A stretch of DNA of 32,671 nt from Clostridia bacterium (GTDB lineage Bacteria > Bacillota > Clostridia > Christensenellales > Aristaeellaceae), in contig JAFWEL010000036.1 in the NCBI GenBank assembly GCA_017512905.1, positions 1 to 32,671 of the forward strand. Reading direction: 5' to 3'. Positions 1 through 6,390 of this stretch are shown one piece after another. The position numbers were made by a program, and so were the translations under genes. The notes below the pieces were generated by a model, which saw only the letters and a list, made by a program, of their open reading frames with translations, made no database searches and had not been told where the DNA came from. Position 1 is the first letter of the stretch; each line of letters opens with the position of its first letter.

Positions 1-2
1 AT

Positions 3-152
3 CATCGTTCCATACAAGATATTTTTAACCTTTGTTTTAGAGCTGGATTTGTCATTGATGGATTTTATGAAGAATGTTTCAAAACCAACAAAGAAATTCC
101 TATGGTAATGATAGTAAGGCTTAAGAAGGTAAAACGTGATACCTTACAATAA
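3..152 (+). CDS. C-terminal end of a class I SAM-dependent methyltransferase (partial)
   Basis: An open frame enters from the left edge and runs 49 codons to a TAA. The residues read like the last strands of a class I methyltransferase: a His-Arg-Ser-Ile-Gln start, a helix ending Phe-Arg-Ala-Gly-Phe, then a strand and a final Pro-Met-Val-Met-Ile-Val-Arg-Leu-Lys-Lys strand, as in many small methyltransferases of this fold. The N-terminal SAM-binding part lies outside the window, so neither substrate nor intactness can be judged. Codon use is AT-rich, unlike the genes further right, and fits the conjugative-element debris that follows. The family call rests on pattern recognition of a short tail. 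Confidence 0.5.
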   Translation, partial: HRSIQDIFNLCFRAGFVIDGFYEECFKTNKEIPMVMIVRLKKVKRDTLQ

Positions 153-321
153 ATTCAAGTTTGTCGGGTAAATAGCAAAGCCAGCCGAGCCAGCGGGCGG
201 TCAAGATGAACGGGCTTCGCCCACCGTTGACAGCCCCGCCCGGTTTCGCAGTTAGGCAGTCAAGGAGCGACAGCAAGGAGTGCTGCCGCCCCGCACTATT
301 ATTCAGAGAGGGGGAATTTCC

Positions 322-402
322 ATGACAGACCAGAAAGCCTATCAAGAATATATCCAGCGCAGGTACAACGCCTCTTGCAAGGCTGTTATCCGCTGTGCCT
401 GA
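322..402 (+). pseudogene. truncated small ORF of a conjugative element (26 codons)
   Basis: An ATG follows a GA-rich stretch at 305-316 and opens a frame of 26 codons beginning Met-Thr-Asp-Gln-Lys-Ala-Tyr-Gln-Glu-Tyr before a TGA. This N-terminus resembles a small sigma-70/HTH-like accessory protein that is common in Tn916/Tn1549-type conjugative elements of Clostridia, where the product is roughly 130 residues. Here it stops early and the following bases do not continue the reading, so I call it a broken remnant. The 170 bases before it (153-321) hold no gene. The family assignment is from memory of such elements and not from a search. Confidence 0.4.
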
Positions 403-781
403 CAGCGTCCGTCCGTGCCGGAATTATGTAGAGCTCCACATAATTCTGTTGTATTTCCCAGCCTTTTGTGATACTATTTTGATACTAATAAACTTTACAG
501 CCGAAAATAGCAGGTGGAATATTAACATATTTGCGAAAGTTTTTCCTGCGAAATCACCTCAAATACACCCTACTATATCTGAATTTGCCGAAGCGGAATG
601 GTTGCGCCCGGCTTGCCGGTATGCAATAGGGTTTTCTTCGTTTTTTATGCCAACCTCCCGCTCCGCCTTTGCGTCTGTTAAGGTCTGAGAAATATGAGAA
701 CGGCTTAGAAACAGTTCTTTTGCCCAGTCTGATGGTAGACTATGCCATGATTAATCAGGACAAAGGAATCGTTTACTTATC
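403..781. other. gene-poor remnant of a mobile element
   Basis: No convincing intact gene lies in these 379 bases. The composition is AT-rich and mixed. A frame on the plus strand (678-800) encodes a plausible tail of about 40 residues ending Leu-Ser-His-Ser-Ile-Val-Thr before TAA, and it overlaps the stop of the leftward gene at 782 by 19 bases. It has no start or recognisable family, so it may be the surviving 3' end of a mobile-element gene joined to the chromosome here. The junction of this debris with the regulatory block is therefore near 780-800. Confidence 0.35.
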
Positions 782-2098
782 TCATTCCATTGTCACATAA
801 TGCGGGTGCCGCAGTATTACAGCTGGCTCCGGCAGTGTTTCTCCGCGCAATACTCCCAACATCATACCTACCAGGGCGGCGTCCACCATCAGAATGGCAT
901 GGCCGTAGGACAGAAGCGGTAGGCTGAGGTGTTCGCCGATCAAACCAAAGGAAGCGGGCACATAGATAACTGCCTGAAGGCACATCGTCAGCACAGCCGT
1001 CATCCCCAACAGTGCGCCCATGCGGTTTTCGAAGCGCGAGAAGCGGCGGACACACCAGGTAAGCAGGACAGCCAGGGCCAGAGTCAGCAGCGCACAGGGC
1101 ATCCAGCCGACATAGGCCACGATGCCCGGCAGCATGTAATCCGCCATGCCATAACCCATGTCAACAAAGCGCCTCCAAGCGTCTGAGACGGCTGCGACAT
1201 TCGCCGAGTGTCCGAAAGGTCTGGCGCCGCGGAGAATCGCGCCTATCATCTGGCGCATATCCCCGTCGCCAGGTTGAGGATTAAACCGCGCAGCGGAGAA
1301 GATGACCGCGAGGCCAATCAGGCTGATCAGCAGCACATAAGCCCAACGCCGGGAAATCTTGAAGAATCCGTCCCGAACGGCCAGAATCAGTATCAACAGC
1401 CCGAGGGCCACCATCAGCATACAAGGCGCAATATCAATTCCCGTATATCGGTATTCCCAGCACAGCAGCATTGCAACGGCCCCTGGGAACAGGCACACCG
1501 CAAATGCGCCCCAGCCCCGCCCGCGCAGGCGACAGGCCAGCAGTGCCGTGACCATGGGAAGCGAAACCGCCAGGACCTGCGGAACCAGAACACGGAATAT
1601 TGCGGGGTCGTATGTGATAAGGCGTTGAAGCGGAATCAGTCGATGCGCCATACAAATCAGCCAAGCGGCCATGATTGGCAGGCTCCATCGAATCCAGAGG
1701 GTATAATCCGTCAGGGCAAGCAGGCACAGCGGCACGAGGGCAAACGCGGTAAAGAGCGCACGAGCGCCCACCAGCGTGTCCATGATGGAGCAACCTGCCA
1801 GCATGCCATTGACCACCTGTATCCCCAATCCAAGGGTCAGAAGCAACATCGCAATCGCGATGCCCCTCCACTGTGTTGCGGGACGGTGCGCCGCGTCCAG
1901 TTCTCCGCCGACCAGCAGCGCGTTCCCCATATCCTCCGTGGTTCTGCGCTCGGCTTCCTCCTCAGACAGCCCCGCCGCCAAGTATTCCTCTTTCTGTGAC
2001 AGCATATGATCCCTCAATTCCGCCGTCAGCGGTTCACGAATGCGCACAACACGCACTTGCCGGGCTACCTGATCCAGGTAATCGTCAGGCCAGAACAT
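782..2098 (-). CDS. permease-prefix / FtsW-like polytopic membrane protein
   Basis: The product of about 438 residues begins with a soluble helical part of ~70 residues (charged, with Leu-Arg-Asp-His and Glu-Glu-Ala-Glu-Arg-Arg segments) that matches the permease prefix domain seen beside PadR genes. About ten hydrophobic segments follow. The C-terminal part has the FtsW/RodA/SpoVE (SEDS) layout, with a Phe-Gly-Leu-Ile-Gly-Glu-His-Leu-Ser-Leu-Pro-Leu-Leu-Ser-Tyr-Gly signature close to the usual P-x-x-S-Y-G motif. SEDS proteins polymerise or help polymerise peptidoglycan glycan strands, but the catalytic loop here looks diverged, so activity is uncertain. I chose the ATG at 2098 because a GGGGGTG site lies 6 bases upstream; it overlaps the PadR gene by 14 bases, so the two are translationally coupled. 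Confidence 0.72.
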   Translation of the reverse strand: MFWPDDYLDQVARQVRVVRIREPLTAELRDHMLSQKEEYLAAGLSEEEAERRTTEDMGNALLVGGELDAAHRPATQWRGIAIAMLLLTLGLGIQVVNGMLAGCSIMDTLVGARALFTAFALVPLCLLALTDYTLWIRWSLPIMAAWLICMAHRLIPLQRLITYDPAIFRVLVPQVLAVSLPMVTALLACRLRGRGWGAFAVCLFPGAVAMLLCWEYRYTGIDIAPCMLMVALGLLILILAVRDGFFKISRRWAYVLLISLIGLAVIFSAARFNPQPGDGDMRQMIGAILRGARPFGHSANVAAVSDAWRRFVDMGYGMADYMLPGIVAYVGWMPCALLTLALAVLLTWCVRRFSRFENRMGALLGMTAVLTMCLQAVIYVPASFGLIGEHLSLPLLSYGHAILMVDAALVGMMLGVLRGETLPEPAVILRHPHYVTME

Positions 2099-2429
2099 AA
2101 CCATCACCCCCAAGCACACCCTGTACGGCGGTTGAAAAGATATGCCAGTCCTGTTCCCGCTCAGCCAGATAATCCGCTCCCTTCTGAGTCAGGTGATAGT
2201 ACTTGCGAACCCTTGCCTCGCCGACGTTCTTCTCATAAGTGGTGAGAAAGCCCTTCTCGGCCAGCTGGTGCAGCAGCGGATACAGCGTTCCCGCTTTCAT
2301 GTCAAACACGTGGTTCGAACGCTTGCAAAGCTCCTCAATGATTTGGTACCCGTACATGTCCTCCTGAGCCAGCAGCTTTAGCAGCAGCATATCCGTGTTC
2401 CCCATCATCAGTTTACGGTCAATAGGCAT
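2085..2429 (-). CDS. PadR family transcriptional regulator
   Basis: A 114-residue winged-helix protein of the short PadR class. The N-terminal part has the family hallmarks: Leu-Leu-Leu-Lys-Leu-Leu-Ala, then Asp-Met-Tyr-Gly-Tyr-Gln-Ile-Ile-Glu-Glu-Leu (helix 2) and Gly-Thr-Leu-Tyr-Pro-Leu-Leu-His-Gln-Leu (recognition helix), followed by the wing with Arg-Lys-Tyr-Tyr-His-Leu-Thr. PadR proteins usually repress their own operon and a linked membrane gene. That fits the overlapping downstream gene with a permease prefix domain and two AT-rich palindromes over the promoter at 2445-2495. The start is set by an AAGGAGAG site ahead of the ATG. The inducing signal cannot be read from the sequence. Confidence 0.93.
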   Translation of the reverse strand: MPIDRKLMMGNTDMLLLKLLAQEDMYGYQIIEELCKRSNHVFDMKAGTLYPLLHQLAEKGFLTTYEKNVGEARVRKYYHLTQKGADYLAEREQDWHIFSTAVQGVLGGDGYVLA

Positions 2430-2444
2430 GTTATCGCTCTCCTT

Positions 2445-2495
2445 TATATAGATAATCTATATAAAGATTATATATCGATAATCTATATATGTCAA
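2445..2495 (-). promoter_or_regulatory. sigma-A promoter of the padR operon with two overlapping palindromes (probable PadR operator)
   Basis: Reading leftward, a perfect TTGACA (2490-2495) is followed after 17 bases by TATAAT (2467-2472). Two palindromes sit on it: a 19-base perfect one at 2445-2463 centred on base 2454, just downstream of the -10 box, and AGATTAT-6-ATAATCT at 2465-2484, covering the -10 box and spacer. Placement over and just downstream of the -10 box suits autorepression by the PadR product encoded immediately downstream. Confidence 0.8.
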
Positions 2496-2698
2496 GAAGC
2501 AAATAGAATAAGTGTAAATAAATAGGGCACAGCGATGGCCATGCCCCTTTACCTATATGTTACGGATTTGTTTTGATTAAAGCGCTGATACAGCGTGTGG
2601 CCGCACTGCAAAGCGTTCCAATCTTCACGCCCAATCAGCTTTATGTTTGCAGGAGTGAATGGTTACGACAAATGAGGTCTTTCAGATCCTTCATGCCG
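2496..2698. other. intergenic, possible weak terminator hairpin
   Basis: No gene is seen. Bases 2525-2546 can fold into a GGGCA/TGCCC-based hairpin followed by CTTTA, which could end leftward transcription of the anti-sigma gene, but the T-tract is poor. Confidence 0.3.
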
Positions 2699-3622
2699 CT
2701 ATACTGTTCTCTTATGCTGCGACCAAATCTGCCAGGCAAACGAAAACAGAACATACAGGGCGACGGCGGTTAACACGATGCTGAAGAAGTCTGTTTCCAT
2801 AAAGAAGGTTTCCGTCCGTGCGCCTTTGATCAGGAAATGAGCGATCACATAGGAAAGCGGTGCAAAGAACAGCTGACGGGGAATCCAGCTGTATGCCCTG
2901 TTGCGAAGTACAATCCAGACGATGCTCAGGATCAGAGCAAATCCTGCCGCAACGATGACGTAGAAGGCCAAAGCCAGACGGGGCAATACTTCCACGCCGC
3001 CGTTCATCGGCTCGCCCCACAGAAGCTGCTGCTGATCACCCGCGCCGTAAAGAAGTCGATCCGGCACAGGGCGCAAAACCATCTCGTTGTAATCCTTCAG
3101 CAGGTTTCCGCTATCGCGTCTCGAGCTCCATCCCTGCAGAATGACTGTCCTCGTTCCGTCTTCATCTTTGAACACGGATTCATTCATGCCATTGATTCGT
3201 CCTTCTACTTTGAGAACAAGAACATCAACCATGGGCTCAAATCCATCTGATGATTCGGCATCTCCGTATACTTCCTCATAAGGTCGCGCCTCAATGCCTT
3301 CAACTTCAATCAGCCCGCTCTGCCAGGGTACCGGTTCCAGTTGGCCGTCATGGCAGAAGAAGGTGTATACAGCAACAAAAACTAACAGCGCGGCAACGAT
3401 AACAGAATACCGGCGTCGCTTTCGAATTTCATTCTTCAATGCCACCAGAGGCTGCGTGGATTCGACAGGAGTAACGTTATCTGAACCCATTTCAGCCAGT
3501 TTCTGACGACATTCAGCGCAGTCCTCCAGATGCTCATCAACCAGCTTTCGCGTCTCCGGTTCTGTCATTTTCTCCGCATACAAGGGAAGAAGATCCTTGA
3601 CAACAGCGCACGGCAGTTTCAT
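2699..3622 (-). CDS. zinc-finger (ZAS-type) transmembrane anti-sigma factor
   Basis: The N-terminal ~45 residues form a zf-HC2 anti-sigma domain: Cys5, then His31-x3-Cys35-x2-Cys38, the H-x3-C-x2-C ZAS pattern that binds zinc and clamps the cognate ECF sigma factor. A transmembrane segment follows at about 72-90, then an outer domain of ~130 residues, and further hydrophobic segments near the C-terminus (about 215-300). The gene directly follows the sigma gene, whose stop overlaps an upstream in-frame ATG. I prefer the second ATG because GGAGG lies 7 bases ahead of it. The expected role is to hold the sigma factor at the membrane until an envelope signal releases it. The outer domain is not one I recognise. 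Confidence 0.85.
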   Translation of the reverse strand: MKLPCAVVKDLLPLYAEKMTEPETRKLVDEHLEDCAECRQKLAEMGSDNVTPVESTQPLVALKNEIRKRRRYSVIVAALLVFVAVYTFFCHDGQLEPVPWQSGLIEVEGIEARPYEEVYGDAESSDGFEPMVDVLVLKVEGRINGMNESVFKDEDGTRTVILQGWSSRRDSGNLLKDYNEMVLRPVPDRLLYGAGDQQQLLWGEPMNGGVEVLPRLALAFYVIVAAGFALILSIVWIVLRNRAYSWIPRQLFFAPLSYVIAHFLIKGARTETFFMETDFFSIVLTAVALYVLFSFAWQIWSQHKRTV

Positions 3623-3624
3623 TG

Positions 3625-4110
3625 TCATGCCTCCATTTCTTTTTTGAGTTTGGTACGAGCGCGATGATAGACGACGCAGGCCCAGTTTTCGGATTTGCCG
3701 AAGAGATCTCCAATGTCCCGGTAGCTGAGCTGTCCCAACGTCCGCAGGGTGAAGACCTCGCGGTAGGGTTCATCCAGACGGTGAAGCAGCCGATGGATGC
3801 ACATGCTTTCATCCTGACGTATGATGGACTCTTCAGGACTTACGCCAGGATCGGGAAGCACCGATGCTTCGTCTATGGGTTGCGCCTTCTTTTTCCTCTG
3901 TTCGGAAATCCAGATGTTCTTCGCTATGGCGCAGAGCCAGCTTTTTATGCTGCTGTCTCCCCGAAACTGATCTAAGGATCGTAAAGCCTTGAAGAATGTT
4001 TCCTGAGTGATTTCTTCCGCGACATGTGGGTCTCTGGAAAGGGAGAGCACATATCGATAGACCGGATCAAAATGGCTTTGATAGATCTCGTCAAACGATT
4101 CTGGTTCCAT
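3625..4110 (-). CDS. ECF-type RNA polymerase sigma factor
   Basis: A 161-residue sigma-70 family protein with only regions 2 and 4. Region 2 spans about residues 8-75 with Tyr-Arg-Tyr-Val-Leu-Ser-Leu, Glu-Glu-Ile-Thr-Gln-Glu-Thr-Phe and a Ser-Trp-Leu-Cys-Ala-Ile-Ala-Lys-Asn segment. Region 4 has Gln-Leu-Ser-Tyr-Arg-Asp-Ile-Gly-Asp-Leu-Phe-Gly-Lys-Ser-Glu and a basic Lys-Leu-Lys-Lys end, the -35 binding helix-turn-helix. I start at the ATG at 4110, which has a GGAGG site; a longer upstream reading looks noncoding. It directs core polymerase to its own promoters when freed by the anti-sigma encoded immediately downstream. Its regulon is unknown. Confidence 0.9.
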   Translation of the reverse strand: MEPESFDEIYQSHFDPVYRYVLSLSRDPHVAEEITQETFFKALRSLDQFRGDSSIKSWLCAIAKNIWISEQRKKKAQPIDEASVLPDPGVSPEESIIRQDESMCIHRLLHRLDEPYREVFTLRTLGQLSYRDIGDLFGKSENWACVVYHRARTKLKKEMEA

Positions 4111-4242
4111 TGAGCGTCCTCCTTTCACTGTATTTGACGCGGGTCGCGCAAAAATCTTACAGCAAATCCAGCTATTTTGTTTTACCTGCCAGCATGCCCC
4201 GATGCATTCGCACCAGGGCATGGGTGGTCATTTGGGAACGTC

Positions 4243-5559
4243 TTATTTCAATTTGACCGTAAAGCAGCCCTCCGCCTTCGCCTGGTCGGCGACGCGCTGC
4301 CAGTAGGCCGTCGAGGGTTCGCCCTCCTGCCGGGGAAGATCGCTCACCGGAATGAAGGTCAGGCTGTCCGGCAGATCGGTCACGGGCGAATCGCTGCCAA
4401 GGTCATAATGGATGACGGTGCAGAGCTTTCCGTCACGCTCGATGGTTTCCGCTTCATTGCTGCTCAGGCTCAGCGACCACTCCACGTTTTTCACCTGTCC
4501 ATCTGGGCCGGCGACCAGATACCAGCACGTCTCGGCATTCGCGTCCGCGTCGCTGTCCAGAATGACGTCATACCGGATCAGCGTGGAGGCGATGTCAAAC
4601 TTCATGGCTTTCAGCTCAACCGTCCTGCCGGGCAGCTCGAAGGTCTGCGGCTCTGCCAGTTCAAAGCCGGCGGTATCGACCGGTTCGGCGATTTCCACTT
4701 CGAGCGTCAAATCCTTCAGCGGCTGGAACAGGCCGGATGCCGTCAGCGCGTTGCAGATCTCCTCCGGCTCAGTGCCGTTCCCCAGCGCCTGCCGGTAGGC
4801 GTCGTAGCTGCCCACATAGCACAGTGGCAGGTTGCAGGCCATGGGGATACCACCGGCGGCCTCGATGTCCTTGACCACAGCGCATGCCGCGTCTCCGGGT
4901 TCCATACAGTACAGCTCCGGGGCGCGGAAGTCCGTCTGCCTCATGACAAGATCCGTGGTGTAGGCCCGAACGAATACCCTCGCCGTCAGCGGACGGTCGA
5001 TGCCGTGGGCCCAGCCCTGGGACATATCGCTGGTATAGGCGTTCGCACCCGGAGCCAGCCGCACCAGCGCGTTGTCGCCGATGCTCTCGTCGCTGCTGCC
5101 GTAGGGGAAGCCGGGCACATAGCCCTGCGCTTCGTCCGCCTCCGTCAGCCCGTGGTCGTCGACTTCCGCCCAGGTGACGTAGTAGACGGGCTCGTCTCGT
5201 TCGGAGGTGACTGTCCAGGACAGATTCAGCGTATTCTGATCCGCCAGGTACTCGTCCAGCTTCAAGGTGATGCCTGCGTCGGATACCTGCCCGGCATCCC
5301 GAACCAGCGCGGCCTCCGCCTCCGGGCTGGGCGTCCTGCCCCGGAACAGGTTCGACAGGATATTGGATTGCAACGTTGCCGCGATAGCCGTCCCCACCAG
5401 CAGCACCGCCAGAGCGATGGCGATGACCGCGGTCCGGCTGATGGGCTTTACCAGTTTCTTTCCATCAAAGTGTGCCATAATCTGAGCCTCCGTTTCAGCT
5501 TCTAATGATCGGCTGGGCTGAATCCGATCGTAGATGGCCTTGTATTCGTCTTTAAGCAT
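4243..5559 (-). CDS. single-pass membrane anti-sigma factor, DUF4179-like
   Basis: The 438-residue product has a cytoplasmic N-terminus of ~40 charged residues with no zinc-finger cysteines, one transmembrane segment at about 42-62, and an extracytoplasmic part of ~370 residues. The first outer portion (Gly-Ile-Thr-Leu-Lys-Leu-Asp-Glu-Tyr, then Asn-Leu-Ser-Trp-Thr-Val) is beta-rich, as in DUF4179-type regulators found next to ECF sigma genes in Clostridia. The ATG overlaps the sigma gene by 8 bases and has an AAGGAGG site inside the sigma gene, so the pair is made together. The role is inferred from this pairing: inhibitor and sensor for the sigma factor encoded at 5552-6064. The ligand is unknown. 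Confidence 0.75.
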   Translation of the reverse strand: MLKDEYKAIYDRIQPSRSLEAETEAQIMAHFDGKKLVKPISRTAVIAIALAVLLVGTAIAATLQSNILSNLFRGRTPSPEAEAALVRDAGQVSDAGITLKLDEYLADQNTLNLSWTVTSERDEPVYYVTWAEVDDHGLTEADEAQGYVPGFPYGSSDESIGDNALVRLAPGANAYTSDMSQGWAHGIDRPLTARVFVRAYTTDLVMRQTDFRAPELYCMEPGDAACAVVKDIEAAGGIPMACNLPLCYVGSYDAYRQALGNGTEPEEICNALTASGLFQPLKDLTLEVEIAEPVDTAGFELAEPQTFELPGRTVELKAMKFDIASTLIRYDVILDSDADANAETCWYLVAGPDGQVKNVEWSLSLSSNEAETIERDGKLCTVIHYDLGSDSPVTDLPDSLTFIPVSDLPRQEGEPSTAYWQRVADQAKAEGCFTVKLK

Positions 5560-6064
5560 TCGGATTCGCCTCCTTGTTCTGCGTCAGTTCCCGCTTCAGT
5601 CGTTCCCTGCCCCGCGCGAGGCGGGAGCGGATCGTAGCGGGCTTGGTGTTTAATACAGCCGATATTTCATCCACGGACATTTCTTCATAGTAATATAGGT
5701 GTATGACGGCGCGATAGCGAGCGGGCAGGATATCCAACGCCCGGTTCAGCGCTTCATAGCGATCATCGCCATCCCATGGAGATGCCCTCTCCGGAAGCGC
5801 CTCGACCGTCTGAACATGTCGCCGCCAGGCGCTTCGAAAGAGATTCACCGAACAGTTGACCGTCACCCGCAGCAGCCACGCCTTCACATGCTCCTGATCC
5901 TCAAGGGAAATGTCGGCCCTCGCCAGCTTTAGGAACACCTCCTGATAGATATCCTCCGCGTCCGCATGGTTGCGCGTCCGCGCGTAGGCCAGGCGATAGA
6001 CCATGGATGAATACCGCTTCACAGCTTCTATGACACCGTCTCTGCGCGCCGGAGACAGCTCCAT
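5552..6064 (-). CDS. ECF-type RNA polymerase sigma factor
   Basis: About 170 residues with sigma regions 2 and 4. Region 2 contains Val-Tyr-Arg-Leu-Ala-Tyr-Ala-Arg-Thr and Asp-Ala-Glu-Asp-Ile-Tyr-Gln-Glu-Val-Phe-Leu-Lys, then Lys-Ala-Trp-Leu-Leu-Arg-Val. Region 4 contains Leu-Pro-Ala-Arg-Tyr-Arg-Ala-Val, Met-Ser-Val-Asp-Glu-Ile-Ser and an Arg-Ser-Arg-Leu-Ala-Arg-Gly-Arg-Glu recognition helix. Two in-frame ATGs lie 6 bases apart; I choose the second because the G6 Shine-Dalgarno tract would touch the first. The -10-like TATAAT on the minus strand at 6085-6090 is close upstream. It is paired by overlap with the downstream membrane anti-sigma gene. Confidence 0.92.
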   Translation of the reverse strand: MELSPARRDGVIEAVKRYSSMVYRLAYARTRNHADAEDIYQEVFLKLARADISLEDQEHVKAWLLRVTVNCSVNLFRSAWRRHVQTVEALPERASPWDGDDRYEALNRALDILPARYRAVIHLYYYEEMSVDEISAVLNTKPATIRSRLARGRERLKRELTQNKEANPNA

Positions 6065-6390
6065 GTTCATCCCCCCTTTCAGCTATTATACAATACAGAC
6101 TTGCAAATAGTTGCAAAACTGATATGTTTTTCCTAGAGCTATTGCCTGACATCTACTAAGAGCGAATCATCAATTAAGCTCGAACAGGCAAGTCATTACT
6201 GACAACCTGTTCGGGCTGTTCTTTTATTTGGTTTCAATACCTGGATCCGCTTGTATTATATCCATGTACACCCTGGAACTCTGTTCAGGTATCTGCGATG
6301 ACGTAGATGAAGATGCTCTCACCTATCCTGCAGAAGGGCACATTTCATTTATCGCTGATCCCCATGCGGTGCCGTGCCCAATCCCACGGA
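6065..6390. other. intergenic stretch with promoter elements and a hairpin
   Basis: No credible gene is found. Near 6085-6090 the minus strand has TATAAT, and TTGCAA occurs twice nearby (6101-6116 region), forming an upstream direct repeat that may belong to the promoter of the leftward sigma gene. An inverted repeat CGAACAGG/CCTGTTCG near 6181-6212 could form a terminator-like stem, with a T-rich run on its right side. The remaining ~170 bases look like decayed coding DNA on the minus strand but no family can be named. Confidence 0.35.

Noticed and set aside
1208-1999. Long rightward open frame opposite the membrane protein gene
   Set aside because: It is rich in Gln, His, Arg and Pro without domains, and lies antisense to a gene with clear membrane segments and a coupled PadR partner.
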